DNA of 64,000 bases. It comes from Eucommia ulmoides (taxonomy: Eukaryota > Streptophyta > Magnoliopsida > Garryales > Eucommiaceae). Below, in pieces: positions 32,607 to 43,700 of the stretch. The notes below the pieces were generated by a model. It ran no database searches, was not told the DNA's origin, and saw only the letters and a program-made list of their open reading frames with translations. The position numbers and the translations under genes are program-made. The stretch's first letter is position 1; each line of letters starts with the position of its first letter. Where the stretch lies: contig CM028327.1 in assembly GCA_016647705.1 (NCBI GenBank), positions 41,478,517 to 41,542,516 on the forward strand, read 5' to 3'.

Positions 32607-35600
32607 TGTTTGTTGAGTGGATATGGTAGAAAAATTATAAAGAAATAAAAAAATAAAGATAAAAGGGCATTGTAGTGCACAAAGGCTCTTGTCAAGTTTT
32701 ACCCTTCCATACAAAGAAATTGTTTCCACTATTTGAACTTAGAACCTCCGGATCATAATGGAACAAGCTTACCATTGCATCAAATGTTTGCCCTTAGAGA
32801 ATTGAAAAATAAAGATATTGAGAAAAAAAAATTACATTAATTTTATAAAATAATAAAAATATAATACTAAAAATATTGTAAAAAAGTATTTTGTCGGTGC
32901 TTTTGAGTTGTGTTGTTAGAAATAGTAGTATTTTTAGTTTTTTGAAACGACCCTTAATGTCTCATTGGCTATATGCACGTCTTCTGAATGGGAGATAGGG
33001 AGGATTCAACCCTTGGCTGGTTTCCATTAGCCAAATGATCTAAAGTAGCATTTGGTTTCATGGAATTGGAGCGTTGGAATCGGAATTTGAAATGAAAGCA
33101 TGCAAAAACTTGAAAATTTTCATACGTTCATTTCTAATTCCAATTCCGAGGCTCCAATTTCTTACAATCAAACACTAAGTAGTTTTTCACTTAAAAATTT
33201 AAATAAAATCTTCCTCACAGAGTATAATTTGTTCAGAGACACCGTATAATGATTTGTATTTATCAACAATATCAACCCAGTTGTTATCTATATAACGTGG
33301 GAATAATTCAATCCGTGATTTCTGCCTTTGGATCTAACTTTTTACAGTGTCAGTAGTTTGAATCCTTCTAATTTGTGTATTCAGGAGAACATATTCGAAT
33401 GGCAATTTGCAATCAGGGGACCAAGTGATACCGAATTCGAGGGAGGCATTTACCATGGAAGAATCCAATTGCCTGCTGAATATCCATTCAAGCCGCCTTC
33501 ATTTATGCTCTTGACAGTAATTTTTTTTTTTCTTTTTTCGCTTCAAGGCCTTTGTCCTTTACAATAAGTGTGGTATATTGTTAACGCTAATCTAATTTTT
33601 TTCCCGACCCTTTTTTTATCAGCCAAATGGTCGTTTTGAAACCCAAACAAAGATTTGCTTAAGCATATCGAATCATCATCCTGAACACTGGCAGCCATCA
33701 TGGAGTGGTAAAACTTCTTTCTTCTTCACATAGGGATAGTTTCATCCATTTTGGATACTTATATTCGTATCCTCTGAGCGAATGGCACATGGATGGTGTT
33801 TTGGCACTTATTGGTGCTCCAACAATGCGGATTTCAAATCCTTATACATTTGCTATTTTAATATATTTTGGGTTCAAACAAAAAGGGTAGCCCAGTACAC
33901 GAAGACTCCTGCCATTGCGGTGTCTAAAAATATCAGATATAAGTAGTCTTACCCCTACATACAGAGGGTATTTCCAAGTTTTGAACCTGGAACTTGCATG
34001 TCACAGTGGAGTAACTAGCAAATGAGCTATCATCCACTCCACTTTTGGAACAGATAACTGCATGTGCCAAATATGGCACAAGTTTGCGGTTGTGCCATGT
34101 TTGCCACAGCTGATGAATCAACCATTGGAGCTCAAAATGTTGCAAAAAATGGCAAATAGTGGGAATGGGACTCAAATCTTGGTCTTTGTGGTTGTTACCA
34201 TACCTCTTTTACGAAATTGTGGTCTCTAAAAAATATCAAAATAGTTAGGTTAACTACATGCTCTTCAGATCCTGCAATGACAGGAGTTTTTGTATACTGG
34301 CTTGTTATTATTTTTTCTTTTCTTTTTTTCCCCCAGAAAATTGCCAAAATAGTTATTTGACGGCTTTGGTATAGTTGATGGCAGATTCATACCAAGTGTT
34401 AATTTTTTTTTTAACTGTGACAGTTCGGACAGCTTTAGTAGCGTTGATTGCCTTCATGCCGACCAACCCAAACGGCGCATTGGGATCATTGGACTATAAG
34501 AAGGAAGAACGCCGTGTTCTTGCTGTAAAATCTCGGGATGCCGCACCAAGATACGGGAGCACCGAGCGTCAAAAGCTAATGGACGAGGTCTTTATTCCCC
34601 CCCTTGTTTAAGTGTTTATGTTCTCTGATTTCTGTTTGCTAGCGAATGGAAGCACAAAATTGAAGCCATGGAATTGGATTTCAAAATGAACGCATGTGAA
34701 ATTATATCTTCATATCCATTCATTTCAAATTCCAATTCCATGCAACCAAACACAACCTTTATGTTCTTAGAAAACTGGGAACAGAAAAAATTATTCTCCA
34801 TTTGTTTTTGTTTCGTTCCCAAGTCTTTTCAAAACAAAAATAAGGCAGGGAATAAAGCACGTGCAATGCTAGGGCATCACGAGTCTTATCCCAACTGGTT
34901 TTATGTACTTGTACAGTAAAAGTTCATATCGCAATTATCATGCAGTACAGCTTTCATAAAGCCACTCGGGATAAAAACTTGGGATATCACTATCTGTAAT
35001 TTTATTCGACTGGATTACCCATTAAACCTTTTTAGTATTTTCTTAACCACTTACTCGTTCAAAATTGAGTGTAACAGTTAAATAATTAATGAAAATTTGC
35101 AAATTGACAAATTTACTCGTATACTGGCCCGATCCCGAACCTAGAAAAAAATGGCAAGTGGATATTATTCAATCTAACCCGACATGGGAGTGTAAATATT
35201 AATTAATATTAATTGATTTATTAATTTTGATTTGAGGATTCATTGTTAACTCTAACATAAATGTTATTGTTTCGGATAAGTGTTTGCGAAAATATTATGG
35301 GTGAGAAAGTGCATTTCAATAGGAGGGCAAAGTAGCATTAAACCTTATTTTATGTTCCCCTAAATTTAAATATCTCATAGAAACAACACCCTCTTCTTTT
35401 ATTCCTACAGGTTCATGAATACATGCTGAGCAAAGCACCTCCAGTTCCTCAACTAAACCAGTCATCAGAATCCGACAAGGAGAACTCCATTAAGAGAGAG
35501 GCTGAAACAGAGGAAACTCCCCCTCAAAATCTCAATGCTGGAGAAGAGCTTCAAAACCCTGTGGTGATCGGTGATGGGATTGAAGAAGAAGCAGAACAAC

Positions 35601-35815
35601 AACAAACTGAAGCTGCTCCTCCCGCCACTGCAAATCCAGTGAACATACAGAGGGCGGTTTCAAGCCCACCACCGGTGGTGGTTCATCAGAAGCCGGCCGA
35701 TGACCGTTTGTTCACATGGGCTGCTGTCGGACTGACACTAGCGATATTGGTTCTTCTGCTGAAGAAGTTCATGAAGGCTAGTGGACATGGTGCAGTTTTC
35801 ATGGATGGGTCATAA
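31524..35815 (+). CDS. UBC32: UBC32-like ER membrane ubiquitin-conjugating enzyme (E2), five exons
   Basis: Exons 31524-31634, 33385-33516, 33623-33707, 34424-34587 and 35411-35815 join in phase across GT-AG introns to give 298 residues. The UBC fold covers about 1-165: YHGRIQLPAEYPFKPPSF, PNGRF, then the catalytic cysteine in TKICLSISNHHPEHWQPSWS. This HxEHWQPSW context marks the Ubc6/UBE2J class. A Glu/Gln/Pro-rich linker follows, then a single C-terminal membrane helix (WAAVGLTLAILVLLL) and a short tail, so it should be tail-anchored in the ER and serve ER-associated degradation. Length fits UBC32 (about 300 aa) better than the shorter UBC33/34. (GA)n sits in the 5' leader near 31470-31484. 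Introns carry MITEs and SINEs but all splice sites look intact. Confidence 0.93.
32028..32436. mobile_element. MITE in E2 intron 1 with TTAGG duplication
   Basis: 409 bp with terminal inverted repeats (TTTGGTTACTGTTTATGTT at the left; the complement of AACATAAACACTAACCAAAC at the right). It is flanked by TTAGG at 32023-32027 and 32437-32441. There is no coding capacity. The 5-bp duplication does not by itself fix the superfamily. Confidence 0.65.
32577..32604. repeat. AAT trinucleotide microsatellite
   Basis: About nine AAT/ATA units in intron 1 of the E2 gene. Confidence 0.85.
32661..32804 (-). mobile_element. tRNA-derived SINE (Au-like) in E2 intron 1
   Basis: On the minus strand the element shows an A-box-like GATGCAATGGTAAGC, a B-box-like GTTCTAAGTTCAAAT and ends in GCCCTTTT. 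It is flanked by a 12-bp direct repeat AAAAATAAAGAT (32649-32660 and 32805-32816). It resembles the better-preserved copy at 49316-49475. Confidence 0.7.
33045..33180. mobile_element. Short foldback MITE in E2 intron 1
   Basis: About 135 bp that folds on itself: GGAATTGGAGC ... GAAATG on the left pairs with CATTTC ... GCTCCAATTTC on the right. AAGTAG-like flanks are seen on both sides. Similar CATTTGGTTTCATGGAAT ends occur at 34667-34760 and 40090-40215. Confidence 0.55.
33880..34050 (-). mobile_element. tRNA-derived SINE (Au-like) in E2 intron 3
   Basis: Read on the minus strand it has GGTTCAAAACTTGG (B-box-like), GTAGGGGTAAGAC, GACACCGCAATGGC and ends GGGCTACCCTTTTT, the characteristic Au-SINE tail. 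Boundaries are approximate and the target duplication is not clear. Confidence 0.65.
34640..34770. mobile_element. Foldback MITE in E2 intron 4
   Basis: GGAATTGGATTTCAAAATGAA and its near-complement TTCATTTCAAATTCCAATTCC lie about 35 bases apart (34673-34738), followed by ATGCAACCAAACACA. Same family as 33045-33180. Confidence 0.5.
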
Positions 35816-37377
35816 AAAGAAAATTGTAAAAATTTCGAACGGAAAGATTTGATTTGATTTTAACCTTGGATTGGCATTGGCGATTACTGTGTAATATATG
35901 TGTAAGTTTTATTTAAATCGTCGGCTAAAAATTTTACTGGGAAATGGCTCAAGAATGAAATTATTCTTGTGGTTCGTTCCGATGAGTATTTGGAGGTATT
36001 CTTCTTCTTATTCTTTCACCCCACCCCCACCCCCACCCCCACCCCCACCCCTCCTCTCTCTCTCTCTCTCTCTCTATATGTATATATTGCTTTGATCTGT
36101 AGATCCAAGTAAAAAAAAAAATGTACATAGAGAGAGAGAGGGAGAAGCAGGAGAGAAGAAGAGGAGGCGGTAGTTTGGGGTTTTTTTTTTCTTTGTGGGG
36201 GGGGGCTGAGAGAGGAGATTACTGGCAATGTCTACGGCGATGGTAATTTGCCAGAGGAAGAGGAGAGAAATGTGTAAAACCAAAAACTCTTAAAGGGATA
36301 TACATGTTAGTAAAAGTAAAAGGTTGAATAGTAATTTAATTAAGTAATTTTTATCTTTTCATAGGGTTATGAATGGTAAGAAGGAGTACGTGTACATTAA
36401 AAGCTCCCAAAAGTAATTACTAGTCTAATTAGTGCATAAACTCACTAGTCTAATTAGTGCATGAACTTAATCTTTTAAATAAATAAAAAAAAAGGAACTC
36501 CCATAATTAATTGTTTTCCAAAAAAAAAATTATACTTCGATCCTGTTCATCTATTCCTCTCTAATCCATCTCAACCCTTAACGAAAAAAACATTTATCAA
36601 TAAATCAAAACTACCTTTTTAAAATGTCGTTTGATGAAATTGTGTAATAAATTTTTTTGGAGAGAAAAAACCACATCTGAAAATTTCACTCTCACTCACA
36701 AAGCAGTTCAAATTAATTATTATTAAAGAAATTGTCTTCCACAAGTTCTATTTTAAAACAAAACAACTTTTTTACATCCTCACAAATAAAACATTGTTCA
36801 AAACTCTTATTTTAAAAAGAAAATATACATAGAATCCTATTAATATATAAAGTAGACAAGTAAAATTTTAAAATTAGGTAGAATTTGTGTTTATAAATGA
36901 CCAATAATTTTGGAATGATGATTGTTTTGGCACTTTTGAACAAATTTAATTTTAGTGGTCCTCAATTTTTTATTTTTTGACTTTAGGGAGCCCTAAAAAA
37001 ATTAAAAAAAAAATAATTATATTGTACCATTTAAGTTTTATATATCTACTCATCTTTTTATTATCTAATAATTTTTTAGACGTATAAGTTTGAAAATCGC
37101 TAGTGTCTTTAGGCACGGGATCCCTAGTATTAAAAAAAAATTGTTCTAATTGATAATAAATTATGATTCTCTTAAAAAAAAAAAAAAATTATGGAGAAAA
37201 AACAGAGCTGCTTTCTATTTGTACAGAAACTCAGCAACATGTATCCCACAAAGGGGGATGGTGAACAGCCAAAAACAATGACACAAAAAACTAATAAACA
37301 TGGGAAGAAACAGTACCTAATGTCCTTCTCCAACCACTAGTATGTGTGTATGTGTGTGTGGTGATGGGGTGGGGGGA
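35816..37377. other. Spacer between the E2 and PMEI genes
   Basis: Holds the E2 3' flank, a CCCCCA/CT simple-repeat block (36015-36076) and, at 36540-37140, a member of a dispersed repeat also found at 39213-39740 and, inverted, at 42765-42990. The part around 37200-37377 is the 3' flank of the PMEI gene. No other gene. Confidence 0.55.
36015..36076. repeat. CCCCCA minisatellite followed by (CT)n
   Basis: Five to six CCCCCA units then about ten CT units. The minus strand reads as G5T repeats, a sequence type able to form G-quadruplexes. It lies about 200 bp after the E2 stop codon. Confidence 0.85.
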
Positions 37378-38949
37378 TCAGTGCATCATGGAAACAATGG
37401 CAAGGCAATTGCTAGTCATCTTAGTCACCCTATCGGCAAAATGAGCCACCGGAGAATTCCTTCCGGCGAACGCATCCATGCAGTCGCCGACGTCCGTGAT
37501 GACGGCGCTGAGCATACTGTTCATCGTGCCGATGTCGTGATCCTCCGCTGCCTCCAGAGCCTTGTGAAAATTATAGAGGGCGTCGCCATAGCTGTTGCTG
37601 CAGTCCTTGAGGACGGAGGCGAGGTCAGGAGGCATTCCGGGGAGGGAGGCGAGGTTTTTGGACATGGATTTGGCGGTCTTGGTTAGGGTGGTGCAAATGC
37701 CTATGGAGGATTGGAGGGCGGAGAGGATGTTGCCTTTGCCATTGCCGCTGTCAGAGAGAAAGGGAGACAAGGTGGAGCGGCAGAGGGCGGGGTAGTCGGT
37801 GGCGGAGCAGATTTTGTCGAGGCTGAGATTTTTGGTGTCTGATGATGAGCTTGAGCCCGATTTGGAGGTTGATGAGCCTGAAGACGAGGAGCCTAGATCT
37901 GCTGTCGGGCTTGAATCTGAGGTTGACGGGCCAGATGCCAAAGGCCCAGAGCCAAGGTCTGCCGCCGGACCCGAATCTGAGATTGATGGACTGCCAGAGC
38001 CAAGGTCTAATGTGGGGCCTGAACCCGAGGCTGATGGGCCGGGAGACGAGGAGCCAAGGTCTGTTGTCGGACTTGAATCAGAGGCTGATGGGCTGCCGGT
38101 TACAAGATCTGCTGTCGGACCTGAATCTGAGGCTGATGGACTACCAGAGCCAAGATCCGCTGTCGCGCCTAAATCTGAGGTTGACGGGCCTGAAGACAAT
38201 GAACCAAGGTCCGTTGTTGTGCCTGAATCAGAGGCTGATGGAGCTGAAAACGAGGAGCCAATGCCAGCCACAGAGCCCGATTCTGAGGTTGATGGGCCTG
38301 AAGAACCAAGGTCTGCTGTCGGGCCTGAAGACGACAAGCCAAGGTCCGCTGTCGGGCCTGATGACGGGGAGCCAGTGTCTGCCGCGGAGCCAGATCCAGA
38401 GGCTGATGGGCCCGAAGACGACAAGCCAAGGTCCGTTGTTGGGCCTGAATTAGAGGCTGATGGGGCTGAAGACGAGGATCCGAGGCCCACAGTGGAGCCC
38501 GACTCCAAGGTTGACGGGCCTGGAGATGAGGAGCCAAGGTCCCCCACCTGGGCCGATTCAGAGCATGATGAGCATTGAGACGCATAGCCCTTGCCTCCCG
38601 TCGAGCCTGATTCCGAGGCGGATGGGCCTCGAGATACAGAGCCGACCTCACCCGCCGAGCCCGATTCTGAGACTGATGGGGCCGACGCTGGAGACCCAGA
38701 ACCAAGACCAACCGGCGGGACAGAATCCGATGCTGAATCGGAGCTCGACGGAAAAGACACCGGAGGCACGGGCGGTTCAGGGCTTTGCGGAGTCATTTCA
38801 GAGGACATGGTTTTGATCTTTTGATGAATTTGGGGAGGCTCAGCAATGTGACATACCGCTTGAGGAAAGTTGAAGATGGGAATGAAGAAGAAAGAAATGA
38901 AGAGCAGTGTTTGAGGTTCCATCATGATTTTAGAGCAAGAGAAAGGCAA
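37378..38949 (-). CDS. Secreted PMEI-domain protein with long Ser/Gly/Pro repeat region
   Basis: 523 codons in one exon. The N-terminus has a hydrophobic signal peptide (LLFISFFFIPIFNFPQAVC). The start at 38949 may be too early: methionines at 38925 and 38922 fit better with a TATTTAT box near 38977. Residues about 60-360 are a low-complexity array of some 16-18-residue units of GPTADLGSSSSGPSASDS type. Residues 374-523 form a PMEI/invertase-inhibitor domain: cysteines of the KICSATDYPALC hairpin, GIC, KDCSNSYGDAL and a final SNCLAI, with the helical LKDC and VGDC pattern. Such proteins act in the cell wall and inhibit pectin methylesterases or invertases. At 523 aa it is much longer than a bare inhibitor (about 180-200 aa), and the repeat array looks like a wall-anchoring or spacer region. 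No pectinesterase catalytic domain is present. Confidence 0.85.
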   Translation of the reverse strand: MPFSCSKIMMEPQTLLFISFFFIPIFNFPQAVCHIAEPPQIHQKIKTMSSEMTPQSPEPPVPPVSFPSSSDSASDSVPPVGLGSGSPASAPSVSESGSAGEVGSVSRGPSASESGSTGGKGYASQCSSCSESAQVGDLGSSSPGPSTLESGSTVGLGSSSSAPSASNSGPTTDLGLSSSGPSASGSGSAADTGSPSSGPTADLGLSSSGPTADLGSSGPSTSESGSVAGIGSSFSAPSASDSGTTTDLGSLSSGPSTSDLGATADLGSGSPSASDSGPTADLVTGSPSASDSSPTTDLGSSSPGPSASGSGPTLDLGSGSPSISDSGPAADLGSGPLASGPSTSDSSPTADLGSSSSGSSTSKSGSSSSSDTKNLSLDKICSATDYPALCRSTLSPFLSDSGNGKGNILSALQSSIGICTTLTKTAKSMSKNLASLPGMPPDLASVLKDCSNSYGDALYNFHKALEAAEDHDIGTMNSMLSAVITDVGDCMDAFAGRNSPVAHFADRVTKMTSNCLAIVSMMH

Positions 38950-39212
38950 ATGAAATTGGAATGGATTTACAAGGTGATAAATAGGAGATCAGTTAAAGGG
39001 GAGGGGAAAAAGGATACTCTTTTTGAGCCACTACTTTGGCTTGAATCACTGAATTTTGCCTACGGTCTCTATTGTTTCTCATGCCTTGCCATTGAATTTA
39101 AACTCCCTAAATCCCCTGGTTTGCCACTAAAAAAAGTATGCTCTATATGAAACTGAAACCATCAGTTCATTTCTCTAAGGGCCATGACCATCTAAGATTT
39201 TTGTAACTATCA

Positions 39213-39740
39213 AAAACGGTATTTGAAATTGTCTTTTCACCCAGGGTTAGAATTGATTCGACGAAAATAGATAGATGAGATTGAATTATGAAAATTTCTG
39301 GAAAAAAAAATATCTTGCATAAAAATTTCAAATCCATACTTCCTAAGCGACGAAGTTAAATTATATTTTGTATCCTTTAAGTTTTATACATATACTTTAT
39401 TAGCCAATTTTTTATTATTTATTATTTTTTTGCAACTATAAATTTGAAAATCGATATAATGTCTTTAGTAGGAATCCCTTGTCTATATTATCAAAATGGT
39501 ATTTGAAGATGTATTTTAATTAATGACTGAAATTGATTTTAATAAAAATAAATAGATAAAATAATTTTACGAAAATTTTAGGGAGAAATTTCTCATTCAA
39601 ATATTTCACACTCCCACTTCTCAGGCAGTTAAATTTTGGCCAAATTTTTTTTTTTTTAATAATTATTTACTATCTTTTTATACTTATAAATTAGAAAATC
39701 GATAAACTACCTTCAAGAATGAGGAATCCCTAATATCTTT
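39213..39740 (+). repeat. Tandem pair of a dispersed AT-rich repeat
   Basis: Two diverged copies about 275 bp long start with ATCAAAA(C/T)GGTATTTGAA and end with a GGAATCCCT segment. Related copies lie at 36540-37140 and, inverted, at 42765-42990. Confidence 0.6.
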
Positions 39741-40257
39741 ACATTTGCAGAAAGTCTATTGAAAACTTCAAAGGGAGAGAAATAGGTAATCTAAGTTTCT
39801 TTGTGTGAGTAAAATTAACCCAAGCACATGTAGTCTTTATTTACATACTTAAAAACATGCATTCGTATAAGAAACATACTTCAATAGCAGAATACTTACG
39901 TTGTAAACAGCAATCAAAAACATTTTGAATTGGCAAAGATAAATAGTTGTTCCCGAATTTGATTCCCTTGCAGATTCAGTACTTCTTGTAGCACCGCCAA
40001 AAGAATAGCCTACACAACAAAAAATAAAAATCAATTAACAGAAGATTATTGACAAACTACAGCCTTTCGCGGCTGGCAACTCCTAAGGTAGCCTTTGGTA
40101 ACACTGAATCTAAGTTTTGAAATTAGAATTGGAAACGAATACATGTAAATCTTATAGCTAATTTTTGTAATTTAAATTCCAGATTTTTTATTCCGTGAAA
40201 CCAAACGCTACCTAAGAAATTGACAACAAAAAATTAAATTATAGATAAAAAACATGT

Positions 40258-40610
40258 AGGGTGGTCTTGAACCTCTCAATCCCAAAAGTTAGCTCAAGAG
40301 GTGAGACTTCCTCTCACACTTATCTCACACTTATAGCTTGAGCACCAACCTCCTCCACATGTAATGTGGAATAAACCTAATAATCTCTCCCTCACACATC
40401 AACACTTTGGTCAGTTAACCCTCGACCAGTCTCTCCCTTTGTGACTATTGAACCAAAGTTGTAATCTGGACTCTCATATCAGTGTAGGGTGATCTTCTCT
40501 CTCGACACCAAAATTAAGCTCATGAGCTGAAACTTTCTCTCACACTTATAACATGACCACTAACCCCTCTCCACATTTGATGTAGGATAAACCCAACAAC
40601 ACGTTATTCT
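40258..40610 (-). repeat. Second, diverged TRIM-like repeat pair
   Basis: Two units share CTTTCTCTCACACTTATA-type and CTCCACAT ... ATAAACC blocks about 235 bp apart. Between them is a degenerate PBS-like site (TGATATGAGAGTCC on the minus strand, about 40472-40485). The minus-strand unit starts TGTTGGGTTTATCC. Confidence 0.5.
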
Positions 40611-40734
40611 AATAATTTTATTCTGCTAAATTACCTATTCCAATCTCCCTGCTATTTACTTACATATTTGATGTTCGCCCCGAGAGTCGATTGTGAGATC
40701 CTTCAAAATAAAGCCTTTTTGCAATTCAAATATA

Positions 40735-43700
40735 TTAGTTGAATTTGAGAGCTCGAGTGATTTCCCACGAGACTTCATCATTTTCATCAATGTCAAAAAT
40801 TCTTGAATGTCGCCTCGTGCACCTCACGATCGCAACAGTGAATATTTCATGCTCCAGTGAAGTCGGATACATAATTTGCTCTTCCTGATATTAAAACCAA
40901 AGGAAAGAAATAAATTTCATAACAAAAGAAGTCAATCGTGTTGGATATTTTTTTATTTTTTTTTATGAATTGATTTGTATATTTCTCTATTTCTACATGA
41001 TTTAGTCAATTTTACATATGAACGTACAACAAAGAATTGTTTTAGTTTTATTAATTTTTTTAGCTATGTTGTACTCCAATTACAGATAAAATAGCATCAA
41101 AATTAGAACAAAAATGGTGTGCTAGCTAAAACGCGTTTAACTTTAACAACCGAAAATTGCAATACCGTCTTCCATTTTCATAGACTCTAAAACCGTTTTC
41201 AATGCAACTTTTCAAGCAGATTGCTTCTCACAGAAAATTGTCTCCCTAAACTCCATTCCAAAAAAGAATATTTTCAAGGGCAATTCATTCAATGGGTAGA
41301 TTTTTACACTATCTTTACAATTGTATCCCGAACATCTTTTAGACTTAAATTTGTAGTCCTGTATTCATTTGTAACTAAAAAAGTGTGGTTGATTGTAAGT
41401 AACTAAGCCACTATGGAATATAACAACTAAAAAGTGGGTGGTGACAATCATGGCAACAGTGACCGGCAGCCGCCACCAACTGGCAAATTCCTACAATAGA
41501 GGACGAAGGCAATACTACAAATTAATTACAAAAGTTGATTGTAATTAAAGTGTAGTTTATTGTAAGTACCTAAGCCACTAGGGAATATATCAGCTAAAAA
41601 TTGGGTGGTGACAGTCATGGCAATGGTAACCGGCAGTCGCCACCAACTGGCAGATTCTTACGATAGAGGATGAAGGCAATACTACAAATTAATTACGAAA
41701 GTTGATTGTAATTAAAGTGTGGTTGGTTGTAAGTATCTAAGCCACTAGGGAATATATCAGCTAAAAATTGGGTGGTAACAGTCATGGCAATGGTAACCGG
41801 CAGTCGCCACCAACTGACAGATTCCTACAATAGAGGACGAAGGCAATACTACAAATTAATTATAAAAGTTGATTTTATTTTATTTTTAGGTTTTACAGTA
41901 AGGTGTGTCTTGGTCAGATTACGCGCACCTTGACAAATCATCTCTTCGGGTGATCTTAAGGCCGCACTTCCCGACATTGGCCTGGTGCATTCAAGATTAA
42001 ATTCAAGATTTAATTTTTAGAGTGTTCCCCAAGAAAGAGATACACTAGTTCACAAGAAAATGGGACACCTCCCTTTGCCAACCCGATTAACTTATAAAAG
42101 TTGATAATACACCTTATAAGCCATGGATGTAGAATAAGACATAGAATTAATTAAAACCTTATTTTTAATACCATCAAACAAAGGTTAATTGCCTTTTACC
42201 CCATTCTACTATGATTTTGTTTCATTTTTTCCCCCCTACTTTAAGAACCTACACTTTTATCCCTTCTACATATAATAAATAGGAAAAGGCCATTAATCCT
42301 TTAAACAATTATGAGGATAGAGATGCAGGGAGGGAGGTTTTAGCCATTACCTCAGGCAACTCATAAAACTCTTCCGGTGATATTTGCAGCAACTCCATAG
42401 CAGTCTGACCGGTGCACCACGCAAACACTTTTGCGCTCTCGTCTGCAAGAGTTGTTTTCAAATGAAAAGTACGCACTATTTCAGCATCGCAGGCGCAACG
42501 GCAGAAGTCGCACTCAACAATCCCTGCAGGAGACTTGTTGACAAAATGACCGCAACGTGCATGTGCAAACCGTGTACTAACATGGCAGTGTTCGATTTGG
42601 TCTAACCAAACCCGGCATATCTGAAAAAATTACCACATTATCATAAATATTTATCAAGCTATGATCATATATGAACCTCTATCTCTATCAGAAAATTGAT
42701 AAGAGAAAGAGCTATGAATCCCTTCTCTAAACAGTTCAAAATTGGATACAACATTTTCCTTTTTATTCCTTTGAGGGATTCCCCGTGCCTAAAGATTTTA
42801 AAATTTATAAGTGTAAAAAAATGGTAATTATAAGAAAAAAAAATGGCTGATAAAGTGTGTGTATATATATATAACTTCAAAGATACAAAATATATTTAAA
42901 CTCAACCGCTTTGTAAGTGGGAGAGCTTAGACGGATTTTTTTCCGTTCAAAAAATTCTATAACTCAATCTCATTCATTCTTCCCAAGAAATTAATCAAAA
43001 CCCTAAAAAAATCTTGATTTATTAATAGATGGCAAATAACAAGTATATAACATGTTCTATGCGATAATTACTGTCCTCTACACATGCAACACAAATATAC
43101 CTGTTAATTGAAATTCTAAAACTGCATTGAATAATCTAGGGCTAATTGCTTTTTAACCCTTTGTAATTTGATCTTGTTTCATTTTGTCTCCTCTACTTTA
43201 AAAACCTATAATTTACCCCCTTCTGCTTATAATAAATTGAAAATCAAATTTTTTTGTTTAAACTAACCAAATATGCTAAATAACGGGTGAAATTAAATTT
43301 CATCTAACTTTTACATGAAATGGACAAATATTTTAATTTCTTATTTTATCTTGTCTTTACTAAAAAAAATATAAGAAATATAGAAGTAGAGAGAGATTTC
43401 TAGAGAGAAAATGTTAGTTTTTCTATTTTATTACCTTTAAATATTAAATTTACATAAAAAAAAAAAAAAACAAAAGAAAAATAGTTTATTTTATACTTTT
43501 TTTGAATAAAATTTGAGTTTCTCCTTGATTAATCAAAAGTAGAGTGGTTAAAATGAAACACTACGAAAGTATAAGCGTGTAAAAAACAACTATCCCAATA
43601 ATCTAATTACTTGTAAAATTACCCAGATATTAGAACAAACACATCATGAGTAGTAATAGGAATGAAAATGCAATCAATTTATTACCAAAAACGGACTGGA

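Larger units (their letters stand above)
38950..40734. other. Spacer between the PMEI and OB-fold genes
   Basis: Contains the PMEI upstream region, a tandem pair of a dispersed repeat (39213-39740), a small MITE relative (about 40090-40215) and a diverged TRIM-like pair (40258-40610). The end is the 3' flank of the OB-fold gene. No other gene recognised. Confidence 0.55.

Noticed and set aside
37799..38578. Long plus-strand open frame (259 codons, Glu/Pro/Asp-rich) and others opposite the PMEI gene
   Set aside because: They mirror the Ser/Gly repeat of the real gene. The repetitive codons lack stops in several frames, while signal peptide and PMEI domain are only on the minus strand.
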